Position numbers and translations under genes: made by a program. From Lachnospiraceae bacterium NK4A179 (lineage in GTDB: Bacteria; Bacillota; Clostridia; Lachnospirales; Lachnospiraceae), in the NCBI GenBank assembly GCA_000421045.1, contig ATWC01000012.1, forward strand, positions 1 through 64,000: a DNA stretch of 64,000 nucleotides, given 5' to 3'. This document shows, one piece after another, positions 27,348 to 36,613 of the stretch. Numbering within the stretch: the stretch's first letter is position 1; each line of letters opens with the position of its first letter. The notes beneath the pieces were generated by a model, which worked only from the letters and a program-made list of their open reading frames with translations, was not told where the DNA came from and made no database searches.

Positions 27348-29099
27348 ATGGGGATCACAATTCTACCTGAAAAAAAAGAAGATGGAAATGAGAAGGGTCT
27401 GGCTATAAAGACAGGACTTTCTATTCTTATTGCCGCCGTTCTGTATCATTTGATCGTAGGTGGATTCTGCTTATTCACAAATGCTCCGGTAAATAAAGTA
27501 AAAGTCGAAGATTGCAGTGTGCAGACAACTGTCATACGTACTGACGGGGCAGTGGAAAAAAGCAGAAGTATGATCTTTCATCCCATAAGCAAGGATGAAA
27601 AGGTCATAATCGATTTCGTTGCACCTCATACGGATTTCATCAATCCATCATTGTATTTTTGCCTTTATAACACAGGTGTACGTGTAACTTGCGACAATGA
27701 AGAGATATATAACAGTTCCATTGAGGATCTTAAACCCGGAAGGAATTTCGGAAACAGGTATTTTTGTATTCCTCTGCCGTATGATTCTGAAGGTAAAGAT
27801 ATCAAGGTTGAGATCGCACAGAATTCATACAGGCTTCTTTACAGAGTCGATGAGATGTATGTCATATCCGGCAATGATCTTGGCAATATGATACTTGAAG
27901 GCAAGCATTTCTATATGATCACATTTGTATCATTGTTTGTCATGTCTGTGCTTATGCTTCTTTTCTTCCTCGTACGTACTGTTGCAACCGGAAAGCTTCA
28001 GAATGGCTCGCTGATCTCATTGTTCTCCATGCTTATATCGTTATGGTATTTGGGCAATTCCAGAATCCTTTATCTGCTCACTTTAAATACGACTTTCTGT
28101 TCTACAATTGAGTATCATACGCTTTTACTGGCTCCCGTTCCGCTGTCTATAATGGTTTATCTTGAGATACAAAAGAAGTCATTCAAAATGATAGACAGGA
28201 TGTTTACCATCATTTATACAGTGTTCTACTTTGTTGCTTTCATAATAGATCATTCGAGACTGGATTACTGTTATTCGGATATTATGCCGTTCTTCCATGT
28301 GCTGCTCATAGCCGGAATCATATCTTTCGCGATGCAGTTGTTCGTTGAAAGGGGCGAAGGCGGTGAAAAGGCGGAAAAGCAGCCTCTTCATGTGGGGCTT
28401 GTGGTTGGAATGCTGGTGACTGTATTCGAGGTATTCAGGATATACACGGCAGATAATCTGAGTCTCCTGATAGGAAATGATATCAGTATATACTCTCTTG
28501 CTCCGATAGCAATATTGATACTGGTGTTTTCGTTTATGTATTATACTATTATGCGCGCTACAAGAGCACATGTAAAACGAATCGAAAAAGAACAGCTGGA
28601 GATCCTTGCTTACAGAGACCAGCTTACAGGTATTCCAAACAGAACTTCTGTATATAAGGATATAGAAGCTATGAATGAAAAAGACATTATCGAATATACA
28701 ATGTTCTTTGTAGATGTGAACGGTCTCAAACAGGTAAACGATAATTACGGTCATGAAGCAGGAGATCTGCTCATAAAGACAGCAGCGAAAGCGGTTTCTA
28801 CCGCTTTCAATGATCCGGAGAACGGCTTCTGCGGCCGTTGGGGCGGTGATGAATTTGTAGCCTGTGTGTTCGGAAGCACTGAGAAGGCAAATGAAAAAGA
28901 ACAGGTCTTCCATGAAACCTTTGAGGAACTGAAAGCAAAAGAGGATGTGCCCTTTGTTATGGAAGCAGCGATAGGAAAAGTAAGATGCACCAAGGCACTT
29001 CGTGTCGATCCGATACAGGCTATAGATCTGGCCGATCAGTCCATGTACAAGAAGAAAGTTCAGATGAAAAAGGAAAGAAATACTGATTTAAAGCGGTAA
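27348..29099 (+). CDS. Membrane-bound diguanylate cyclase
   Basis: Makes the second messenger c-di-GMP from two GTP. The 583 residues comprise an N-terminal membrane helix (about 22-42), an extracytoplasmic beta-rich domain (about 45-180), a block of seven or so membrane helices (about 190-400), in the style of 7TMR-DISM receptors, and a GGDEF domain (about 425-575). The signature GGDEF is intact (Gly499-Phe503), as is the upstream FFVDVNGLKQVNDNYGHEAG. No RxxD inhibitory site is evident at the usual place. The extracellular domain suggests that an outside ligand controls it. No clear ribosome site precedes the ATG. c-di-GMP control of motility would fit the nearby flagellar genes, but this is inference. 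Confidence 0.88.
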   Translation: MGITILPEKKEDGNEKGLAIKTGLSILIAAVLYHLIVGGFCLFTNAPVNKVKVEDCSVQTTVIRTDGAVEKSRSMIFHPISKDEKVIIDFVAPHTDFINPSLYFCLYNTGVRVTCDNEEIYNSSIEDLKPGRNFGNRYFCIPLPYDSEGKDIKVEIAQNSYRLLYRVDEMYVISGNDLGNMILEGKHFYMITFVSLFVMSVLMLLFFLVRTVATGKLQNGSLISLFSMLISLWYLGNSRILYLLTLNTTFCSTIEYHTLLLAPVPLSIMVYLEIQKKSFKMIDRMFTIIYTVFYFVAFIIDHSRLDYCYSDIMPFFHVLLIAGIISFAMQLFVERGEGGEKAEKQPLHVGLVVGMLVTVFEVFRIYTADNLSLLIGNDISIYSLAPIAILILVFSFMYYTIMRATRAHVKRIEKEQLEILAYRDQLTGIPNRTSVYKDIEAMNEKDIIEYTMFFVDVNGLKQVNDNYGHEAGDLLIKTAAKAVSTAFNDPENGFCGRWGGDEFVACVFGSTEKANEKEQVFHETFEELKAKEDVPFVMEAAIGKVRCTKALRVDPIQAIDLADQSMYKKKVQMKKERNTDLKR

Positions 29100-29168
29100 A
29101 TATGATAAAATTGAAATCGTGAGAGTATTTCACGCAAACTATAAATCATATTTAAGGAGGGGTTCCAC

Positions 29169-29870
29169 ATGAATTATCAAATGCTTGGTGATGCAGATGC
29201 TGCAGTAGTAGAGGTTGCTCTCAGAGCCGGAGAACAGGTCAAGATCGAAAGCGGAGCAATGGTCTATATGCAGGATGTTACACTTGAGTCAAAGACAAAT
29301 TCAAACTCAAGCGGTATTGGCGGGCTCTTAAAGGCAGCTGCACGTGCAGTGGTTTCAAACGAGAGCATGTTCATCACATTCGCAAAAGGTAATACTGATA
29401 ATGCCCGCATCGGTATAGCACCCGGTGCACCCGGAAGTATCATGAAGCTTGAAGTAGGTGCCAATCAGTACAGACTCAATGACAGCGCATTCTTCGCATG
29501 TGATGCAGGCGTAGAGTACCAGATGAAGAGGCAGGAGCTTGGCAAAGCGGTATTTGCCGGCACAGGCGGATTATTTGTAATGGAGACTGCAGGAAGCGGT
29601 GATCTTCTTGTAAATGCATTCGGATCTATCATTGAGTTGCAGGTAACACCTGACAGACCTTTGGTTGTTGATAACAGCAATGTTGTTGCTTGGGATGCTT
29701 CTCTTGCATATCAGATGAGGATGGCTTCAAAGGGAATCCTTTCAACCCTCACATCCGGTGAAGGTATCGTTAATGAATTTAGCGGAAGCGGAAGAGTATT
29801 TGTTCAGTCAAGAAGTGTTGAAAGTCTTGCAAGCAAACTCATCCCGTATCTTCCTAAGAGCAGCAACTGA
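29169..29870 (+). CDS. AIM24-family protein (TIGR00266 type)
   Basis: Cytosolic beta-rich protein of 233 residues from the widespread AIM24/TIGR00266 family, whose biochemical role in bacteria is unknown. Recognisable features are the N-terminal EVALRAGEQVKIESGAMVYM, the Gly-rich middle, and repeated turns of the double-stranded beta-helix type (AGTGGLFVMETAGSGDLLVN). An AAGGAGG site lies eight bases before the ATG. It is flanked by a strong downstream terminator. Codon use appears biased towards that of highly expressed genes. Confidence 0.88.
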   Translation: MNYQMLGDADAAVVEVALRAGEQVKIESGAMVYMQDVTLESKTNSNSSGIGGLLKAAARAVVSNESMFITFAKGNTDNARIGIAPGAPGSIMKLEVGANQYRLNDSAFFACDAGVEYQMKRQELGKAVFAGTGGLFVMETAGSGDLLVNAFGSIIELQVTPDRPLVVDNSNVVAWDASLAYQMRMASKGILSTLTSGEGIVNEFSGSGRVFVQSRSVESLASKLIPYLPKSSN

Positions 29871-29887
29871 TCAATATAATGATCATG

Positions 29888-29918
29888 CCCCGGGGGTTCA
29901 GGCCCCCGGGGTTTTTTT
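29888..29918 (+). terminator. Very strong terminator abutting the asparaginase gene
   Basis: Stem CCCCGGGGG/CCCCCGGGG (29888-29896, 29903-29911), six-base loop, seven T's. The next start codon is only nine bases after the T run. A TATAAT at 29875-29880 just before the hairpin could be a -10 box, which would put this hairpin at the 5' end of the next mRNA. Confidence 0.92.
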
Positions 29919-29927
29919 CAAAAAAGC

Positions 29928-30875
29928 ATGAATATAAGGATCATATTTACAGGCGGGACCATAGGTTCTGCAGAAAAAGACAATATTATATCAACAGACT
30001 CTAAAGCAGCTTATACACTTCTTGAAAAATACAGGAAGGAATACGATGCTGCAGATGTGAGTTTCGAAACGTCAGAGCCGCTAAGGATGCTTAGCGAGAA
30101 TCTTTCCGCTTCAGAAATAAACCTCATTATAAAGTCTGTCAGAGAAGCGGTCACAGAGGATACAGACGGTATCATAGTAACACATGGTACAGATACGATA
30201 CAGTATACTGCAGCAGCGCTTTCTCTTATTCTTGATAGTATAAACATTCCTGTAATGCTTGTTTCAAGCGCATATCCGCTTGATGATGAGAGGCAGAACG
30301 GTACGGATAATTTTGCGGCAGCCGTAGAGTTTATAAAAGAAAAAGCCGGATGCGGAGTTTTTGTTCCTTATAGAAACAAAGAAGACGGTCCTGTAATGAT
30401 ACATGATGCGCTTATGCTTATGTCGCATCACGAGACTACAGACAGTCTGTTCAGCCTTGATGATGAGTATTATGCATGCTATATGAAAGATCATAATGAG
30501 ATCATATTGAATGCAGGCTTTCATAAAGCAGAGATGTCAGAGCATGAAAAGCCTGCAAATATAGGATACAGTGATGATCCGGGCATACTTGTTGTGGCGC
30601 CCTATCCCGGTTGCAGTTATGAATTCGGAGAGCTGACCGGATATAAATATGTGCTCTTCAGACCTTATCATTCGGCAACTCTGGATACTGCCAATGAAAA
30701 GTTTGTTTCATTTTGCAGGAAAGCAACTGAAGCAGGTCTTAAGCTTTATCTGTCCGGATGCAGCCGCAGTACTATGTATGAGAGCACACTTACATACAGA
30801 TCACTTGGTATTGAAATTCTTCCTTATGCGCCTTTCCCGGCCGATTATATGAGGCTTTGGGGCGGGTTCATATAA
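29928..30875 (+). CDS. L-asparaginase (type I, AnsA-like)
   Basis: Hydrolyses asparagine to aspartate and ammonia. The 315 residues carry the two catalytic-triad regions of the family: RIIFTGGTIGS near the N-terminus and IVTHGTDTIQYTA around 87-99. No signal peptide, so the enzyme is cytosolic like type I enzymes. The C-terminal half is more diverged, and glutaminase or other amidase specificity cannot be excluded. The start lies nine bases after a terminator and has no recognisable Shine-Dalgarno sequence (only an A-rich stretch). Confidence 0.85.
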   Translation: MNIRIIFTGGTIGSAEKDNIISTDSKAAYTLLEKYRKEYDAADVSFETSEPLRMLSENLSASEINLIIKSVREAVTEDTDGIIVTHGTDTIQYTAAALSLILDSINIPVMLVSSAYPLDDERQNGTDNFAAAVEFIKEKAGCGVFVPYRNKEDGPVMIHDALMLMSHHETTDSLFSLDDEYYACYMKDHNEIILNAGFHKAEMSEHEKPANIGYSDDPGILVVAPYPGCSYEFGELTGYKYVLFRPYHSATLDTANEKFVSFCRKATEAGLKLYLSGCSRSTMYESTLTYRSLGIEILPYAPFPADYMRLWGGFI

Positions 30876-30886
30876 TTTGACATATA

Positions 30887-30950
30887 AACTTCCCATACCG
30901 GCTGCTTGGCGAACGATACTACCGTCAGACAAGCTGCCGGTGTGGGAAAC
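30887..30950. repeat. Palindromic element, short copy
   Basis: Inverted arms 30889-30908 and 30930-30949 (17 of 20 positions pair) enclose a 21-base loop. The reverse complement of the loop and adjoining arm (TCTGACGGTAGTATCGTTCG and flanks) matches the left end of the longer element at 36323-36556 over about 48 bases with few mismatches. It lies between asparaginase and the ABC operon and has no T-tract, so it is not a simple terminator. Confidence 0.75.
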
Positions 30951-31049
30951 TATATTAAGACAAATTTAAGAGTTTTATAACTTTGCCTTAAAGATGAAAA
31001 AATCGCATAGGCTTATTATCTGACTATAAAGCAGGAAAGGGAGGTCTTT

Positions 31050-31811
31050 ATGTCAGAGGAAGTCATATTAAGTACAACAAATCTTTCTAAGTCGTTTTCA
31101 ACAGGCGGCGTACTTCAGCATATTCTTAAAAATCTCAATATAGAAATATATAAAGGAGAATTCCTGGTTATCATGGGAAGCTCCGGCGCAGGAAAGTCCA
31201 CGCTTCTTTATTCGATCTCCGGAATGGACAAGCCATCGCTTGGTGAGGTTGTATGCTGTGGTGAGAATATCACGAAATACTCTACCGATAAGCTTGCTGA
31301 TTTCAGGAGCAGGCATTGCGGTTTCGTGTTCCAGCAGGTAAATCTTGTGGGTTCCATGAGCCTTATGGATAATGTGCTTACACTTGGACTTCTCGGAAAG
31401 ACACCTAAGGCCGAGATCATAGAACGTGCGAAAAAGCTTTTCGAAAAAGTGGATATTCCGGAGATCACACAGGCTAAGTTTCCCAATCAGGTGAGCGGAG
31501 GTGAAGGGCAGAGAGCAGCTATAGTAAGGGCTCTGATAAACAATCCGGACATTCTTTTTGCCGATGAACCGACAGGTGCACTCAATGCGGCTAATACCAA
31601 GGCTGTGCTTGATATCTTTACGGAATTCAACCAGGAAGGACAGACGGTTGTAATGGTCACACATGATATCAAATCGGCAAGACGTGCGGACCGGATCATC
31701 TATCTTGATGATGGCAAGGTTGCGGGCGAATGCAGGCTTGGCAAATATGTGTCGGGCGATCAGGACAGACATGACAGGCTTGGTGCGTTCTTAACAGGTA
31801 TGGGATGGTAA
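31050..31811 (+). CDS. ABC transporter ATP-binding protein (MacB/LolD-type)
   Basis: ATPase subunit of a FtsX-type export or mechanotransmission system. The 253 residues contain Walker A GSSGAGKST, Q-loop VFQQVNLVG, the signature NQVSGGEGQRAAIVRAL (with an extra Glu-Gly compared with plain SGGQ), Walker B ILFADEPTGALN and the switch His in VMVTHD. The next gene, nine bases on, is its permease, followed by a response regulator and a histidine kinase. This order is that of antimicrobial-peptide or lantibiotic sensing and resistance modules of Firmicutes. Confidence 0.92.
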   Translation: MSEEVILSTTNLSKSFSTGGVLQHILKNLNIEIYKGEFLVIMGSSGAGKSTLLYSISGMDKPSLGEVVCCGENITKYSTDKLADFRSRHCGFVFQQVNLVGSMSLMDNVLTLGLLGKTPKAEIIERAKKLFEKVDIPEITQAKFPNQVSGGEGQRAAIVRALINNPDILFADEPTGALNAANTKAVLDIFTEFNQEGQTVVMVTHDIKSARRADRIIYLDDGKVAGECRLGKYVSGDQDRHDRLGAFLTGMGW

Positions 31812-31820
31812 GGAGGCATT

Positions 31821-34229
31821 ATGAATAACAGGATTCAAAGACTTGTTATGTTGATGCGCTCCAACATAATAAAGAACAAAAGCAGGCTGTTAGTTTTTAT
31901 CGTTATATCTTTTATCTGTTCAACTCTGATAAACCTTGGTGTGGAGTTAAAGATAGGTTTTCAGGAATATTTATCGAAAGAATTTGATGAATATGATTCT
32001 TCTGATGTTGTATTGATGACAAACGGAGCTAACAAAAAAAATGAGCTTTTGAGAAAACTGTCTTCCTATGATGAGGTCGATCATGTTGATACCTTTGAGA
32101 TATTGAGTTCAAATTCGGAATACGAACAGTATGGAGTTCCGGGAGATTATGGAGTAACGGTTTGGGATATGAGCGAACTGGATTCTCTAGGTCATGATCG
32201 CTATGGAATTCTTTTTGAAACAAAGGAGAAAAGCGAAGATGGTGTATACCTTCCGGTATTTCTTAAATATATGGGACATCGTATCGGAGAGGATTTTAAT
32301 ATAACATTTAAGAAAGGTAATGATGAAAACCCGTATACATTTAAGGTTAACGGATTTTATACGATGCCGCTTCTGGATTCGCCTTCATTGCAGGGTATAG
32401 GTTCTCCGCTGCTTCTTTCGCATAATACATATAAAAAGGTTGAGAGTGATTTAAATGCAGGCAATTCAAGGCTTTCAACGCTTTATTATATCAAAATGAA
32501 GAATAGGCATATGAACACAGAGTCCTTAAGTGCCAAGTATTCCAATATGTTTGAGGATTCAGGTGTAAACTGCAATTATTCAGACTATGATCTGTATTTA
32601 ATGGTATGTAATGTATATCCTGCATTTACTGCTGTGTTCTTTATCGTGCTTGCCATAATAGCCGGTCTTATCATGATGATAATGACAGGGTTCAGGATAT
32701 TTACCGAGATAGAGGAAAATCTGGCAGAGTATGGTTCATTAAAAGGTGGTGGAATAAAGAGCATCGAGATCAGATCGGCCATAATCCTTACCTTCGTCTC
32801 TATTGCGGCAGTGGCTTCGATTCCGGGAGCAGTGGTGGGTTGGATCCTTACTCCGAGGATATCGGATATATTCTCATTTCAGAGCGGAAAATACTGGAGA
32901 CCGGATTTCGATTTCAGATTGTCAGGTATCATATTTGTGATAATAGTCCTGTCTGTATTTGTCATAGGTTTGATGACTACAAAAAAAATAGCTGTGATCT
33001 CTCCTCTTTCTGCATTAAGGGAAGGCATATCATCACACAGCTTCAGAAAAAATCCATTTCCTCTGGACAGGACAGGTGGAAAGATCAATATGCTGCTTGC
33101 ACTTAAGCTGTACAGCATTAGTTTTAAACAGAACATACTTCTGATCATCAGCTGTATCCTTATAGGTATGTTGGGATACGTAGCAATTTTATTCGGTTAC
33201 AATCTTGCAGCAGATCCTGAAAGCATTATTACATCAATATCGGCCGGCTTTCCGGATATCAGTTTTTCGATGAAGAAAAGCGGAGGAAATCCGGATCATA
33301 TCATAAGGTATCTTGAAGGCCTTGATAATGTCAGTGTTGTGGAAATGAATGGTTTTTCACTTGACTGTGGAGAATACCGGGTATGGGCAAAAGCATATGA
33401 TGATATTGACAGTGCCAGACTTTCTATCCTTAATGAAGGCAGGTACCCTGAACATGATAACGAAGTGACTATTAATGTCATTCTTTCCGATGCAATGCAT
33501 CTGTATACCGGAGACAGCATTGAACTTAATAAAGGGGACAAGGTCTGTGAGTACATTGTTGTCGGTATCTATCAGGATACATACGTTGATAAGGGCGTAT
33601 GTATGACTGAAGGAGGTATGAAGCGTTTTGGAAATATAAATGACCTGATCACAAGTACAAACGTCTATTATGACTATGATGCGGCCGGGGTTAAGTTATA
33701 TTCCGATGAAATGTTCAGCATAACAGATGATCTGGAGCAGAAGTTCAGTGAAGAAGCAGGTGACAGGGTGAACATCAGATCCAAGGCAACAGATGGTCAA
33801 AATCAGATAAATACGATCATCGCAGCTTTCAGGTCAATAGCTATTGTGATAATGCTGATACTTGGCATACTGACAGCAGCTATAATAATACTTATAGCCA
33901 AAACAGTAATGATATCCAGGAGAAAATATTTTGGCATACTTGCGGCAGGCGGATATTCATCCGGGATGCTCAGAAGGCAACTGGCAATGAGCTTTATACC
34001 GAATGTTATTTTAGGTGTGACGGCAGGAGCGATACCGGCTGAAATGTATGGAGCTGATGTGGTAGCTTTGTTACTGAGGCATGTAGGAGTGGCAAGACTC
34101 AGAATGGATACCTGCTGGTGGATGCCTGTTGCGGATGTGGTATTCTTTTCTTTGATATGCTTTGCGGCAGCGTATATAATATCAGCAAAGTTTAAGGATC
34201 TTTCGGTATATGAGCTTGTAAATGAATGA
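31821..34229 (+). CDS. ABC transporter permease, FtsX/MacB-type with two FtsX domains
   Basis: Membrane partner of the upstream ATPase; 802 residues. One N-terminal helix (about 20-40) leads into a large extracellular domain (about 45-255). Then come three helices (about 265-395) and another pair of a helix and an extracellular domain (about 430-660). Three C-terminal helices (about 675-795) finish the chain. The duplicated FtsX architecture with LALKLYSISFKQNILLIISC at the second half start fits peptide-export or BceB-related permeases, though the BceB-type single large domain is not seen. The stop overlaps the region before the response-regulator start. Confidence 0.88.
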   Translation: MNNRIQRLVMLMRSNIIKNKSRLLVFIVISFICSTLINLGVELKIGFQEYLSKEFDEYDSSDVVLMTNGANKKNELLRKLSSYDEVDHVDTFEILSSNSEYEQYGVPGDYGVTVWDMSELDSLGHDRYGILFETKEKSEDGVYLPVFLKYMGHRIGEDFNITFKKGNDENPYTFKVNGFYTMPLLDSPSLQGIGSPLLLSHNTYKKVESDLNAGNSRLSTLYYIKMKNRHMNTESLSAKYSNMFEDSGVNCNYSDYDLYLMVCNVYPAFTAVFFIVLAIIAGLIMMIMTGFRIFTEIEENLAEYGSLKGGGIKSIEIRSAIILTFVSIAAVASIPGAVVGWILTPRISDIFSFQSGKYWRPDFDFRLSGIIFVIIVLSVFVIGLMTTKKIAVISPLSALREGISSHSFRKNPFPLDRTGGKINMLLALKLYSISFKQNILLIISCILIGMLGYVAILFGYNLAADPESIITSISAGFPDISFSMKKSGGNPDHIIRYLEGLDNVSVVEMNGFSLDCGEYRVWAKAYDDIDSARLSILNEGRYPEHDNEVTINVILSDAMHLYTGDSIELNKGDKVCEYIVVGIYQDTYVDKGVCMTEGGMKRFGNINDLITSTNVYYDYDAAGVKLYSDEMFSITDDLEQKFSEEAGDRVNIRSKATDGQNQINTIIAAFRSIAIVIMLILGILTAAIIILIAKTVMISRRKYFGILAAGGYSSGMLRRQLAMSFIPNVILGVTAGAIPAEMYGADVVALLLRHVGVARLRMDTCWWMPVADVVFFSLICFAAAYIISAKFKDLSVYELVNE

Positions 34230-34237
34230 GGTGCAGA

Positions 34238-34927
34238 ATGGACTGTCTTATCATTGATGATGAAAAGCCGCTTGCAGAGGCGATATGCGAGTATTTTAAT
34301 CTGTTCGGATTGAGTGCATCGTATGTGTGCGATTATGCTGAATCGCTGAAAGCCGTAAAAGACAATGACTACAGGATGATAATACTTGATATAAACTTAG
34401 GTGAGAGATCAGGTTTCAAGTTATGCGAAGAAATAAGGAAGATCACGAACATTCCCGTGATGTTCTTAAGCGCAAGGAATCTTGATGATGACATACTTGC
34501 AGCACTCTCCATAGGCGGCGATGATTATGTGATAAAGCCATGTTCTTCAAGCGTGCTGCTTGCAAAGGCAAAGGCGATACTTAAAAGAACAGGAAATGAG
34601 AAGCCTAAGGAAACTGTTCTGCAGATAGGTAAAGTGATCCTCAACACGGCGGATATGACTCTTACGATAGGTGATAATACGACACGCCTTCCGCTTCTTG
34701 AATATAAGCTTCTTGAATACATGATGAAAAATCCTGACAAGGTCGTGAGCAAACATGAATTGTTCGCGAAGGTCTGGGATGATGCGATAACAGGAGACGG
34801 GACATTAAACGTTCATGTATTTAAACTTCGGGAAAAGATAGAGAAGAATTTATCAAAACCGGAAGTGATAACAACGGTCTACAGGACCGGTTACATATTT
34901 AATTCAGATGCGGCAGAGGATTTATGA
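34238..34927 (+). CDS. OmpR-family response regulator
   Basis: DNA-binding regulator of 229 residues. Receiver domain (1-115) with acidic pair in LIIDDE, phospho-acceptor Asp51 in MIILDINLGE and Lys in YVIKPCSS. A winged-helix C-terminal domain (about 130-225; LLEYKLLEYMMKNPDKVVSK, then TLNVHVFKLREKIE). I take ATG 34238 because GAGGTG lies just upstream and the protein then begins MDCLIIDDE as usual; an in-frame ATG at 34226 overlaps the permease stop. It most likely controls this same ABC operon. Confidence 0.92.
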   Translation: MDCLIIDDEKPLAEAICEYFNLFGLSASYVCDYAESLKAVKDNDYRMIILDINLGERSGFKLCEEIRKITNIPVMFLSARNLDDDILAALSIGGDDYVIKPCSSSVLLAKAKAILKRTGNEKPKETVLQIGKVILNTADMTLTIGDNTTRLPLLEYKLLEYMMKNPDKVVSKHELFAKVWDDAITGDGTLNVHVFKLREKIEKNLSKPEVITTVYRTGYIFNSDAAEDL

Positions 34928-36279
34928 AACCTGTGCGTAATGAAACAAAGCTATATTTTCTTATAGCGCTGCTTATCACAACGGCAGCGCTTATTTCTGT
35001 TTTGCTGCTTGTGTGTCCGCTTGATCAGATACGGGCTTCCTATGATGTGACTCAGATAAATGATGTAGCGCAGACTGCCGCTGAAAACTGGGATGCGTTC
35101 ATAAGTGGACGGCTGCAGGGACACGAAGAAGAGATTCTTCCGGAATGCGTATATGATTATGCGATAATCACGACGGATAATGAACTGATATATGCGACAA
35201 GTTCAGATATTCCGGTTAATATCATAGACGCGGCAGCAGCAGGCTGTATCAATTACCCTGTTCGTTCATTTGATAATGCGGATGCTACGGAACTGCTGGG
35301 ATATATGATAGTACCGCCGGTGAATGCGGAGGTATACGTAAAAGCTGCTGCTTCATACCGACTGTCTGTTGTTATAGTTATGCTGGCAGTGGCGATCATA
35401 TTATCCGGAATAGTTTTTTATATAGCTTCAAGGATTTTGAAACCATTTGGAAAGCTGCGTGATTTTGCAGACGAGGTGGCTCACGGTAATCTTGATAAGC
35501 CTCTGGAGATGAATAAGGGGAACTATTTCGGAGCTTTTACCGAAAGTTTTGATATGATGCGCAATGAACTGAAACGATCAAAAGAGCGTGAGGATAAGCT
35601 GATACAGAGCAGACGTGATATGGTCGCCCAGCTTTCACATGATATCAAAACACCTGTTGCATCGATCATTGCCACATCCGAAGTGCTTAAGGCAAAACTG
35701 TCTGATAAAGAAAATATAAATAAAGATAAGGCGAATAAGGAAGCTTCAGATAAACTGGATGTGATAATAGAAAAGGCTACGCAGCTTGCCGCACTCTCGG
35801 ATGAGCTTAACGGCATCACAAAGAATGAGATAGACAAACTGACAGTTGATTGCGAGACAGTGTCTTCGGATGAACTGCAGGAGATGATAAAAAATTCTGA
35901 TTATAATGGACTGATAAAAGACTTTGAATTACCGGATGCCCTTGTGCTTATCGACAGAAGCCGTATGAAGCAGGTTATCGATAATGTTATTTCCAATTCA
36001 TATAAATATGCGGGAACAGAGATAGAGATCAATGTTTCGATAAGCAGTGAGTTTCTTATCGTAAGGATAAAGGATAAAGGGCCCGGTGTAAAAAAAGAAG
36101 AGCTTAAAAATATCTGTGATAAATATGTACGCGGCTCGGAAGCGGGGGACAAAGAAGGTGCCGGTCTTGGCCTGTATACGGCCAGACAGCTGATGACTGC
36201 CATGAACGGTGACTTTCAGGTAAATTCGGAATATGGTGAGTATTTTGAAGTTATGCTTGTTATTGCGATGGATATCTGA
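34924..36279 (+). CDS. Sensor histidine kinase of the ABC operon
   Basis: The 451-residue product has two membrane helices (about 10-32 and 148-170) around a short extracellular loop of about 115 residues. A HAMP linker follows, then HisKA with His239 in AQLSHDIKTPVA, and an HATPase domain (N-box NVISNSYKYAG, G-boxes KDKGPGV and GAGLGLYTARQL). Phosphorylates the regulator whose stop overlaps its start codon (ATGA). The sensor loop is large enough to bind a ligand itself, unlike intramembrane-sensing BceS kinases. An Asn/Lys-rich insert (about 262-275) sits between the two helices of HisKA. Confidence 0.92.
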   Translation: MKPVRNETKLYFLIALLITTAALISVLLLVCPLDQIRASYDVTQINDVAQTAAENWDAFISGRLQGHEEEILPECVYDYAIITTDNELIYATSSDIPVNIIDAAAAGCINYPVRSFDNADATELLGYMIVPPVNAEVYVKAAASYRLSVVIVMLAVAIILSGIVFYIASRILKPFGKLRDFADEVAHGNLDKPLEMNKGNYFGAFTESFDMMRNELKRSKEREDKLIQSRRDMVAQLSHDIKTPVASIIATSEVLKAKLSDKENINKDKANKEASDKLDVIIEKATQLAALSDELNGITKNEIDKLTVDCETVSSDELQEMIKNSDYNGLIKDFELPDALVLIDRSRMKQVIDNVISNSYKYAGTEIEINVSISSEFLIVRIKDKGPGVKKEELKNICDKYVRGSEAGDKEGAGLGLYTARQLMTAMNGDFQVNSEYGEYFEVMLVIAMDI

Positions 36280-36322
36280 GAATATATTACGAGTGTTTAG
36301 AACTTTAGAACAGATACTTAAA

Positions 36323-36556
36323 AACTTCCCACACCGCGTAGCCTTATCTGACGGTGGTACCGTTCGCTAAGCAGTTCTAAAGAAAATGCCCCCAACTATG
36401 GCATAGTTCCGGAACCGCTCACACGCCACATCCATGTGTCGTTGTTCGCTCGGCCCGCCATCCATGGCGGCCCGTTCCTGATGTAACTATGCATTTTCGA
36501 GAACTGCTAAAGCTCACTTAAATACCGTCAGATAAGGCTACGCGCTGTGGGAAGTT
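36323..36556. repeat. Nested palindromic element, long copy (MITE-like or structured RNA)
   Basis: The gap 36280-36613 has no gene. It is bounded by near-perfect 33-base inverted arms (36323-36355 and 36524-36556, 32 of 33 pair). Inside lies a second pair of arms (AGCAGTTCT plus AAAATGC at 36370-36389 with 36491-36508). Further in are small palindromes AACTATGGCATAGTT and CGCCATCCATGGCG. The whole can fold into one long branched hairpin. Its left end matches the short copy at 30887-30950 in the opposite orientation. No T-tract, no ORF, no transposase. Confidence 0.8.
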
Positions 36557-36613
36557 AGTGAAATGTATTAAATGTGAAGTTCTAAAAATTTATTTGGGAG
36601 AGATCAGAAGAAA

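Noticed and set aside
36323-36556. Palindromic element taken as an ordinary terminator
   Set aside because: No T-tract follows either arm, and the arms are far longer and farther apart than in a terminator.
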